From Hemicordylus capensis (taxonomy: Eukaryota; Chordata; Lepidosauria; Squamata; Cordylidae), in NCBI RefSeq assembly GCF_027244095.1, contig NC_069671.1:3472001-3536000 (forward strand): a stretch of 64,000 nt of DNA, in the 5' to 3' direction. Each line of letters begins with the position of its first letter. Within the stretch, counting starts at the first letter, position 1. The translations under genes were made by a program, and so were the position numbers. A model generated the notes under the pieces. It saw only the letters and a program-made list of their open reading frames with translations, had not been told where the DNA came from and made no database searches. Positions 33,028 to 41,796 of this stretch are shown in pieces.

Positions 33028-33342
33028 GGCTTGCTTGCTTGCTCTGGCCCCTTTGTTGCAACCCTAACAGGTCTTCCCATCATGCAGGTTTACACAGAAG
33101 GGGTTCATCTGCAGCTTCGTCCCAGCAAGCGCGTTTAGCCCGACAACGAACGCAGCCGTCTTCCAGCTGCCACCAGGCTCCTCGCCTTTCCCCCGCACGG
33201 CTCTCCCCCCTCTTTTAAACGTTGCCGAGGAACTCTGGCCCGACCGAGGAGGACCCGCAAAGCCGCCTCGAGAAGTGCTCGGCGCGATCCCCCCGCCCCA
33301 TCTCCCCACCCGAGGGACGTCTCTGTCCGTCCGGTTCAGATC

Positions 33343-33416
33343 AGTTTCAGTTTCGGTTTCCGCTTCGCTTTCCTTTTCTCCGCCGGCGGCGCCTGCTGGG
33401 GATCAGTTTTGTTTCG
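33343..33416 (+). promoter_or_regulatory. ISG15 interferon-response elements
   Basis: AGTTTCAGTTTCGGTTTCC (33343-33361) holds two overlapping ISREs (AGTTTCNNTTTC), running on into further TTTC half-sites to 33378. A third ISRE-like AGTTTTGTTTCG is at 33405-33416. They sit 50-120 bp upstream of the TATA box, in C+G-rich DNA, and predict IRF/ISGF3 control. Confidence 0.92.
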
Positions 33417-33463
33417 TCGGCAGCTCCACCCACGACCAGGGACCGCTGGAAAGCCGAGCCGGC

Positions 33464-33470
33464 TATAAAA
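33464..33470 (+). promoter_or_regulatory. ISG15 TATA box
   Basis: TATAAAA lies about 110 bp before the ATG. Transcription would begin near 33495, giving a 5' UTR of about 80 bp. Confidence 0.8.
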
Positions 33471-33575
33471 AGCCTCGGTGCGGACGGAGGAGCCACTGAG
33501 GAGCGAGTTGGGGCTGGTGACGACAAAGAAGCGAAACTCTGGCCGGGACTTGGGTGCTGATCCTGCGACGCAGCG

Positions 33576-36463
33576 ATGGTGAGCGAGGGGGCTGCGAATG
33601 GCGCAGAAAAGGCAGAAATGCGCTCTCCACTCTGTGTGTGTGTGTGTGTGTATAGGGGGAAGATGGGGTTGCCAACTGATCAGAGAATACTGCATAGCTC
33701 TGCTCTTGTGCCTTTAACAGCACGTTGAGCTTGGATCTGCAGAAACCAACTTGTTTCTCAGGGGTAGGAAGATTGAACCAGGGTTGATGATTGATAGGGG
33801 CTGGTTGTTCTTCTTTGCCCCAGAAGCTCTGGGTGCCCCCTGAGATCAATATCTAGCAAAAATTAAATTAAATTTTTAAAAAACCTGGAGGAGAGGTTGT
33901 CACCTGGCCAAGAAATACAACCTGCTGTGCTCTTCTGCCTGTAACAAGATGTTGAGCTTCCGAAACCAACTGGGTCCTCCAGTGTAGAAAGAACCACGGT
34001 TGATGTTTGATAGAGCATAGCTGTGATTGTTTCTTCTTTGGCCCCAAAGCCCTGGGTGCCCCTGAGATGAATATCTAGAAAGAAAGGGGAGTGAGGGAAA
34101 TGAGGTTGCCAACTGATCAGAAAAATACTACCTATTGTACTCTTGTGCCTTTAACAACACATTGATCCTTGATCTGCAGAAACCAACTCAATTTTGGGGG
34201 TAGGAAGCTGCCTTCTACTGAGTCAGACCATTGGTGGCTGTTACTGTCTCTTCTTCTTTGCCCCAAGATCAATATCTAGCCAAAGAAGAACAGGAGTGGG
34301 GGTGGGGGGAGGAGAGAGATGTGGTTGCCAACTGTCCAGAAAATACTACCTTACTGTGCTCTTGTGCCTTTAATAATGCATCAGTCATCTGCAGACACCA
34401 GTCAATGATGTTCTTCAGGCATAGAAGGAAACCGTTACTTTGCAGAGCAGGGGGGCGGATAAGGATTCTGGTCTCTTCTTCATCCCAGAAGCACTGGGGG
34501 CCTGCTGAGAATCCGTATCAAACCCTAGCAAGCACAACTGACATGACTCAAACTTCTACGCCCCCTCATAAAATGGCAGACTCCATTATTCCCAGCTCCT
34601 CCTCCAACTCTGCTGCCATCTTATTTTATTCTGCCCTCCGGGGCTGACGAAGAGCACCAGCTTCTGTGCCAAATCAGTTGGCTCTTCATAAAGATCTTAC
34701 TAGAATAAGGGGTCGTCCCAAACCCCTCCTGTATTCTCCCAAGAAAGCCACATGGCTCTGGAGTCCACACGGACTCCACGGCGGCACAACTTTCCCTTTT
34801 CCTTCCACCCCCACTGAACCAGCACTGCTGGTGGTGATTTTTATGACGGGTGTTTGTAGATCAAGCTGCTGCTAAAGGCCGAACTATAGTGACCGGCTGA
34901 AAAGTTGGCAATCCTCTGGGGACGGGGGAGGAAAGATAAACAATTGCTTATGTTGTGTCATCGTTTTGGAAAGAGAGAGTCAGTTTCCAGAACTGGGTCC
35001 TGTAACAACAATCCTTGTTCCCTCTAAGAGGGATTCCCAGATGTTGTGGACTACAACTCCCAGAATCCCCAGCTGCAATGGCTTTTGCTTAGGGATTATG
35101 GGAGTTGTAGTCCACAACATCTGGGAATCCCTCTTAGAGGGAACACGGTCTTGGTCCCCAGCTTGCCATTCAGAAGGAATGTCTGGACTACAACTCCCAT
35201 CGTCCCCAGCCACAAACTGGGGACCCAAAATCGAGAAGGCCTGGAGTAGCCAGTTTCATGGGGCAGGGAAGAGCAGTTTTAAGTTCTCTTTTCTAGTGAA
35301 ACTGACCAGACCATCTGCTTCCTAAGAAAGGTCCTGCCACCCAGCCCTGCTTACTTGGGAGTAAGTGCCCTTGCCCATTCGTGGCTGGATGGATCCAAGG
35401 GGGATTGACAAGGGAGTTCTGCCCTGCTCTTTGCAACGTGGTCTGCAAACCTGCAAAGGGGAAGATGGGAAGTTGGCAGGATTGAAAGCAGGACAGCTGG
35501 TGCGCACACAACTCCGATGTGTTCTCTCGGATGGGCTGGCTTTCCTGTAGAGAGGGAGATGTTGATGTAGGAAATGCCACCCTGGGACTTCTCCCAAGTG
35601 TGTATCTGATGCGCTACAGTTCTACTCCTGCATACTTTGAAGGGGTAGGACTGTACCGCATAAGGGCTTCTTCCTCCAGGGGAGACTGTGTCTGTGCAGT
35701 AGGCTTACCTGGGATAGAAAACCTGCATCCTCTTGCCAAAGGGGCCCATGGGAATTGTAGTTTCCCTTGTCTACGTGGTGGGTAGAGACCTTTCAGCACT
35801 CTTGCAAAACTACAATTCCCAGGATTCTTTGGGGGAAGCCATGACAGTTTAGGTGGCAAAAAGGCGATGTCAATCTTCTTGTACAGCTCTCTGTACAATG
35901 AACTAATCTGGATGAACAGCCCTGGGATCTTGGGACAGGGGCTTCCCCCTTCACCCCCAAATTCTCCTAATCCATGTCTTCTCCTTTCCCAGGCCCTGAG
36001 GCTGAATGTAAAAATCCTGACCGGAGAGATGTACTCCTTGGATGTCTCGTCCAACCGCACTGTCTGGGATTTCAAACTCCAGATTAGCCAAAAAGTAGGA
36101 GTGTCCCCCTATCAACAGAAGCTGGCCCAACAGAATAGCACCTACGCCGAGCTGCGCGATGGTGCCCTGATCTCCGAGTACGGCTTGGAGTCTGGGAATA
36201 CCATCTTGCTGATGGTCAAGAACGAAGAATCCATCAGCGTCTTCCTGAAGACCGACAAGGGGAGAACCAACACCTACTGGGTTCTGCCTTCCGATTCCGT
36301 GACCACGTTCAAAGCCCGGGTCCAGCAGCAGGAGAACATCCGGGCGGAGCAGATGTGGTTGGTCTACGAGGGGAAACCCTTGGAGGACGGACGCAAGCTG
36401 TCCGACTACAACATTGCCCCCCATGGCACCATCTTCCTGAACCTGCGCTTACGTGGAGGCTAG
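33576..36463 (+). CDS. ISG15: ISG15 ubiquitin-like modifier (two exons)
   Basis: Exon 1 contributes only the ATG (33576-33578) directly before GTGAGC; exon 2 is 35993-36463 after TTTCCCAG. A first coding exon holding just the start is also the ISG15 layout in mammals. The 157-aa product has two ubiquitin-like domains (about 2-78 and 80-157), with VKILTGEMYSLDVSS, KPLEDGRKLSDYNI and the end LRLRGG. The C-terminal glycine is joined to target lysines by the UBA7-UBE2L6-HERC5-type cascade and removed by USP18 (family knowledge). The stop follows LRLRGG at once, so there is no propeptide to remove, unlike human ISG15 (165 aa precursor). It contains no Cys. The ISREs and TATA box upstream fit interferon induction. 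Confidence 0.95.
33666..34530 (+). repeat. Four tandem ~200-bp units in ISG15 intron 1
   Basis: Units begin near 33666, 33895, 34103 and 34323. Each has GGTTGCCAACTGATCAG-like, CTCTTGTGCCTTTAACA-like, CTGCAGAAACCAACT-like and TTCTTCTTTGCCCCAGAAGC-like blocks in the same order, ending near ATCAATATCTAGC. Units 1-3 are closest; the third has taken up a short SINE piece (GAAGCTGCCTTCTACTGAGTCAG). Confidence 0.8.
35013..35147. mobile_element. hAT palindromic MITE in ISG15 intron 1
   Basis: CCTTGTTCCCTCTAAGAGGGATTCCC and its complement bound a hairpin like 23416. A second, shorter hairpin with GGGAATTGTAG/CTACAATTCCC is at 35749-35822. Confidence 0.75.
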
Positions 36464-37365
36464 GGATGGGTAGAAGATGGCCCCGCAGCCCTCTTGATCT
36501 TCGACTGGGACTTAATCTTTGGGGTCCCTCTCTGCCTTCTAAATGTACAATACCCAGCACCACTCATCCCTTTCAGAAGGGAGCCTACAGACATCCCATG
36601 CTTGTAGTTGGGAGCATACAGTCTGCCCGGATCTGTGAACTGGGGGCAGGAATCCCAACAGGGCATCTGCAGGGCTTTTTCCAGGGGTGGGGGCCTCATT
36701 TTGACCCACTGAGGCAAGTAGCAGGGCAATATGGACTCAGTCATCCGAGGAGGATCTCTCGGATCTCCCTTGCCCCCTCCTTGAAAGCCATGAAGGTCTA
36801 AGAAGTAGGCAGATGCTCGCTGTGAATTTTTCGAATTGCGTTAAGGCAAGGGTGTCGTTTCCCCCCGCACACCACCACTGTGAACCGCTGCTTTGCCAGA
36901 CCAGTCTCCGCTCCTCCCCTTCCTCTCTGGGTGCCCCCATGCCTGTAAGTGAGGCCAGTTCCAGAGTTGGAGACACTGCTCTCACTTTCCCCTAGAGACA
37001 GATCTTTCCCCCCCTCCTTTTTAAAAAACCATTTGCAAGCCAAGGTGTAGCAAGTAAAGGCTAAGAAATGGCTAGTTCGCTCTCGGCTTGGTTTGTTGTA
37101 AATATGTTGCTGCTGAAAGGAAGGAGAAAGAAAGAAAGAGCTACAGACTGCTCTTCCACAAACTCTGTGTTTTGATTCCCATCCATTGGATGCTCTGCAA
37201 GCAAGCTGTGATGGACTTTATGTATGAGTTCTTATGCTCTGGTTCTGCTGTTTCCATTCCTACACTGGCTGTATAGATACCCTTCATTCTTTGTGCACTT
37301 TTAGCAGTGGTGGGGAAAAACACAAAGCCCACCTCATTGTTAATAAAAACAAAAAAAACACAAAA
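36464..37365 (+). other. ISG15 3' UTR
   Basis: About 0.9 kb free of recognised repeats lies between the stop and an AATAAA at 37342-37347, which is followed by an A-rich run. The 3' end itself is inferred. Confidence 0.6.
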
Positions 37366-37504
37366 TGATGTTGTGATTGGTGCTTTCCCTGCTGGCACAG
37401 ACTTCTGTGGGTTCTGACTCAGCTTGAGTGTCACTGGGTTCGGTCCCTATGCGTCATCTCGGGGCACTGCATTGTGAGCGGTGGGTAGAGCATGGCTACT
37501 GTTA

Positions 37505-37803
37505 CATAGGAAGCTGCCTTACTGAGTCAGACCCTTGGCCCATCTAGCTCAGTATTGTCAACCCAGACTGGCAGCGGCTTCTCCAAGGTGGCAGGCAGGA
37601 GTCTCTCTCCCAGCCCTGTCTTGGAGATGCTGCCAGGGAGGGAACTTGGAATCTAGATGCTCTTCCCAGAGTAGCCCCACCCCCTGAGGGGAATATCTTG
37701 CAGTGCTCACACATGGAGTCTCCCATTCAAATGCAAACCAGGGTAGACCCTGCTTAGCTAAGGGGACAAGTCATGCTTGCTACCACCAGACCAGCTCTCC
37801 TCT
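37505..37803 (-). mobile_element. 5S-headed SINE, minus strand
   Basis: From AGGAAGCTGCCTTACTGAGTCAGACCC (tail) through GGAGATGCTGCCAGGGAGGGAAC (body) to CCCTGCTTAGCTAAGGGGACAAGTCATG and ACCAGCTCTCCTC (5S-derived head). A hairpin of the 'actacaactcccat' group follows at 37820-37905. Confidence 0.82.
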
Positions 37804-37959
37804 CCCCTTGGGTCACCAAATGTTGGACTACAACTCCCATCACCCCCAACCACAATGGCTGGAGGCTGGGGATGATGGGAGTTGTTGTCCCAACAACATC
37901 TGGGGACCCCAGCTTGAGATTTCCCTGTGATGAGCCTTGCTGGCCATGAACAATGGCTT

Positions 37960-38270
37960 TTCTAGTCCAGCCTCCTGTGTCCCACAGTGGCCAACCATAT
38001 GCCTCTGGAAGCCCACAAGCAGGCCATGGAAGCAATAGCCTTTTTCCTGACATTTGTCCCCATTCAAAGGTATACTGCCCTGAACATGGAGGTTCTGTTA
38101 ACCACAGGACCCTTGCTGGATCAGACCAACGGGTCAGCATTCTGTTTCCTGCAGAGGCCAGCCAGATGCATTTGGGAAACTTTAAACAGCAGGGCATACA
38201 GGTTGTTATCTCCACCAGAAACTGGTGTCCAGAGGTATACTCCTCTGAACATAGAAGTTCCTCTAGTTAG
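37960..38270 (-). mobile_element. CR1-like tail fragment, minus strand
   Basis: TAGTCCAGCCTCCTGTGTCCCACAGTGGCC is the complement of a CR1 3' UTR; GGTATACTGCCCTGAACATGGAGG recurs at 38233. A (TCC)n run is at 38299-38326. Confidence 0.5.
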
Positions 38271-38358
38271 CACGAATGATAGCCATGTGAGAGACCCCTC
38301 CTCCTCCTCCTCCTCCTCCTCCTCCATCATTTTCTTTAATTTTTAAATCCATCTCAGC

Positions 38359-38480
38359 CAGGGCTGCACAACTTTAGCCCTTCTGCAGATGTCAGACTAT
38401 GACTTCCATTCCTTCTGCTGGGGATGGTGGGAGTTGTAGTTTCAAAACTGGCTGGGCGGGGGCAAAGTTGTGCAGCCCTG
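38359..38480. mobile_element. hAT MITE
   Basis: Ends CAGGGCTGCACAACTTTAGCCC and GGGCAAAGTTGTGCAGCCCTG; flanks ATCTCAGC and ATCTAAGC, one mismatch. Confidence 0.8.
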
Positions 38481-38539
38481 ATCTAAGCAGTGTCTACCAC
38501 CACATCCTGTGGCAGGGAGTTCCATTGTGCAACGGTTCT

Positions 38540-40818
38540 CAAACCTGGGTGCCTGGATGTCCCCAGATCATGCATGGAATGGAGTGGAGAAAGTGGATAG
38601 ACATTCTTCTCTCTCACACATCACACTAGAACCAGGGGGTCATTCCATGAAATTGATTGCCAAGAAATTTAGGAGCAACAAAGGGAAGTATTTTTTGCAC
38701 ATAACGCATAGTCCACTTGTGGAATTCTCTGCCACAAGATGTGGTGACAGCCGACAACCTGGATGGCTTTCAGAGGGGTTTGGATCACTTCATGGAGGAG
38801 AGGTCTATCAAGGGCTACTTGTCGGAGGGCTACAGGCCACCTCCCGCCTCAAAGGCAGGATGCCTCTGAGTACCAGTTGCAGGGGAGTAACAGCAGGAGG
38901 GAGGGCAGGCCCTTATTTATTTATTTATTTATTTATTTATTTTTGCATTTATATACCGCCTTTCGTTAAAAAGATAACCCCAAGGCGGTTTACAAAAGTT
39001 AAAAACATACAATAAAAAGACAGTAAAAACATCATGTTAAAAATATAAAAACATATAAAAACAGGCATAAAAACAATACAACAAATAAAAACACAGAGAA
39101 GCTGCAGTAGAAAACGATCATGTAAAAGCCTGGGTAAAAAGCCAAGTCTTTAAAAGCTTTCTAAAAGCCGTGATGGAGTCCGAGGAACGAATGGCCACTG
39201 GGAGAGCATTCCAGAGTCTGGGGGCAGCAACAAAGAAGGCCCTGTCCCGAGTGCACGACAGCCGGGCCTCCCTCATTGTCGGCACCCGGAGCAGGGCCCC
39301 CTCAGATGTCCTTGTCAAGCGGGCAGCAACAGGTCTATCAATGGCTACTGCTCTGGTGGCTATGGGCTCCCTCCAGCCTCAGAGGGACAATGCCCTCTCA
39401 ATACCAGTTGCAAGGCAGCAACCCTTGGGAGCAGGCGGTCCCTCAAATACCCCGGGCCCAAACCGTTTAGGGCTTTAAAGGTCAAAACCAGCACCTTGAA
39501 TTGGACCCGGAAACGAACCGGCAGCCAGTGCAGCTCTTTCAAAATGGGGGTGATATGTTCCCAACGGGCAGCTCTGGATAAAACCCTCGCTGCCGCGTTT
39601 TGCACTAGCTGCAGTTTCCGGATATTCTTCAAGGGCAGCCCCATGTAGAGCGCGTTGCAGTAATCCAGCCGTGATGTGACTAAGGCATGTGTAACCGTGG
39701 CCAGATCTGCCTTCTCGAGAAAGGGACGCAGCTGGCGCAGTAGCCGAAGCCATGCAAAGGCACCCCTGGCCCCCGCCTCCACCTGAGCTTCCCAAAGCAG
39801 AGCTGGGTCCAGTAATACCCCCAAGCTGCGTACTTGCTCCTTCAAGGGGAGTGCAACCCCATCCAGAACCGGTAAAATCTCCTCATCCCGATTGGCTCTC
39901 CTACTGACCAACAGTACCTCTGTCTTATCCGGATTCAATTTCAGTTTGTTAGCCCACATCCAACCCATCACGGCCTCCAGCCCCTGATTCAGGACATCCA
40001 CCGCCTCCCTAGGATCAGATGACAAGGAGAGATAGAGCTGAGTGTCATCCGCATATTGCTGACAACTCAGTCCAAATCTCCGGATGACCTCTCCCAGTGG
40101 CTTCATGTAGATGTTAAACAGCATGGGGGACAAGACCGATCCCTGCGGGACCCCACAGGCCAACGGCCACGGGGCCGAGCAGTAGTCCCCCAGCACCACC
40201 TTCTGGACCCTCTCCTCAAGAAAGGACCGGAACCACTGCAACGCAGTGCCTCCAATTCCCATACTCGAGAGGCGGCCCAGAAGGATACCATGGTTGATGG
40301 TATCGAACGCCGCCGAGAGGTCCAGCAGAACCAACAGGGATGCACTCCCCCTGTCTAGTTCCCGGCGTAGGTCATCCACTAGGGCGACCAAGGCAGTCTC
40401 AGTCCCATACCCGGGGCGGAAGCCAGATTGAAAAGGGTCCAGATAATCTGTATCATCCAAGATCCTCTGCAGCTGGGACGCCACCACACGCTCTATCACC
40501 TTGCCCAAAAAGGGGAGGTTAGACACAGGTCTATAGTTGTCCAGGTTGGAGGGATCAAGGGAGGGCTTTTTAAATAGAGGTCTTACCACCGCCTCCTTAA
40601 GGCACGATGGCATCCTGCCCTCCCTTAATGAAGCATTAACGATCACCTCCAGCCATCTACCTGTCCCCTCCCTGGCAGCTTTTATTAGCCATGAAGGGCA
40701 AGGGTCTTATCTCCCGCCTGTGGCTTCCAGCGGCATCTGGTGGGCCACGGTGCGAAACAGGATGCTGGACTAGATGGGCCTTCTTGGGCCTGATCCAGCA
40801 GGGCTGTTCTTCTGTCCA
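38540..40818 (+). mobile_element. CR1 LINE 3' end, split by an L2
   Basis: 38562-38913 reads the CR1 ORF2 end (GGHSMKLIAKKF, then CCACTTGTGGAATTCTCTGCC) and 3' UTR; it resumes at about 40712 (GTCTTATCTCCCGCCTGTGGC) and ends GGGCTGTTCTTCTGTC. The L2 lies between. Confidence 0.78.
38914..40708 (-). mobile_element. L2-clade LINE with 428-codon open reverse-transcriptase frame
   Basis: Minus-strand ORF 40646-39360 has the RT motifs in order: RPVSNLPFLGKVIERVV, FDTINHGILL, GVPQGSVLSPMLFNIY, the catalytic YADD box, LNPDKTEVLLV, LDYCNALYMG, HWLPVRFRVQFKV. The end ([16 protein letters not shown], to 39118) and 3' UTR finish in GGCGGTATATAAATGCAAAAATAAATAAATAAA. It lacks the 5' endonuclease part. An 86-bp CR1 piece (39332-39417) lies within. 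GCAGG-CCCTTAT and GCAAGGGTCTTAT at the two borders may be the target duplication. Confidence 0.88.
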
Positions 40819-40950
40819 GATATGGCTGGCCTACAACTCCCACCATCCCCAGCCACATCTGGGAGCCCCAACCCCTGCCAGAAAGGACTAGATGCAATTG
40901 TGGGAAGGAGGAGGGCCAGATGGGGCTGGCGTGGGTGTGGGTCTGAGGTA

Positions 40951-41229
40951 GGAACATAGGAAGCTGCCATATACTGAGTCAGACCATTGGTCCATCTAGC
41001 TCAGTATTGTCTACCCAGACTGGCAGCGAATCTCTCTCAGCCCTGTCTTGGAGATGCTGCCAGGGAGGGAACTTGGGACCTCATATGCTCTTCCCAGAGC
41101 AGCTCCATCCCCTAAGGGGAATCTCTTGCAGTGCTCACACTTCTAGTCTCCCTTTCATATGCAACCAGGGAGGACCCTGCTTAGCTAAGGGGACAAGTCA
41201 TGCTTGCGACCACAAGACCAGCTCTCCTC
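40951..41229 (-). mobile_element. 5S-headed SINE, minus strand, just upstream of P2RX2
   Basis: Tail GGAAGCTGCCATATACTGAGTCAG, body GGAGATGCTGCCAGGGAGGGAAC, 5S-like CCCTGCTTAGCTAAGGGGACAAG, head end ACCAGCTCTCCTC. It ends about 400 bp before the P2RX2 start codon. Confidence 0.85.
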
Positions 41230-41476
41230 TCTCACTGTGCACTGCCGGTCTCTGTCCACAGAGGGCGCCACTGCTCTGGGGATGGGCACAGCTATTGTCT
41301 GGCTTCAGAGGAGCCCTCCAGCTTCTAAGCAAAGGTGGCTGGTTCTTTGCAAGAGCAGGAGCTCGCGGGAGAGGCTCTTGGCTGAGTCCGGCTTCTCTGG
41401 CGCAGATCTGGACTGCCAAGCCATGGGCAGGGCTTGCTCTGTAGCTGAGCTCACCGATGGGAACCCGTGATGCCAG

Positions 41477-41482
41477 TATAAA
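41477..41482 (+). promoter_or_regulatory. Possible P2RX2 TATA box
   Basis: TATAAA occurs 145 bp before the ATG at 41627, followed by G-rich CAGGCAGGGGCAGGGAG. Spacing would allow a 5' UTR of about 120 bp. Not proven. Confidence 0.4.
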
Positions 41483-41626
41483 CCCAGGCAGGCAGGGGCA
41501 GGGAGTGGGGAGCAGCGCAGCCTCTCTGGCCATGCCTCTGCACCTCTAGGGAGAAGAAGAGCGCTGGGGGGGTTGTGTGTCCGCCTTCGCTTCCAGTCCT
41601 GCTGCTGCCTGGTTGGGGTGGCGGGC

Positions 41627-41758
41627 ATGGGCTGCTGGGATTACTTCTGGGAGTTTTGGGACTATGAGACCCCCAAAGTGATTGTGGTGAAGAACCGGAC
41701 CCTGGGGGTCATCTACAGACTGGTCCAACTCCTGATCCTGGTCTATTTCATTTGGTAA

Positions 41759-41796
<38 letters not shown>

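Noticed and set aside
35993-36463. The two-ubiquitin exon as last exon of an OASL gene
   Set aside because: It has its own promoter (ISREs, TATA), an ATG-only first exon and an ISG15-type end; the OAS copies have their own last exon with stop. Fusion transcripts are only a hypothesis.
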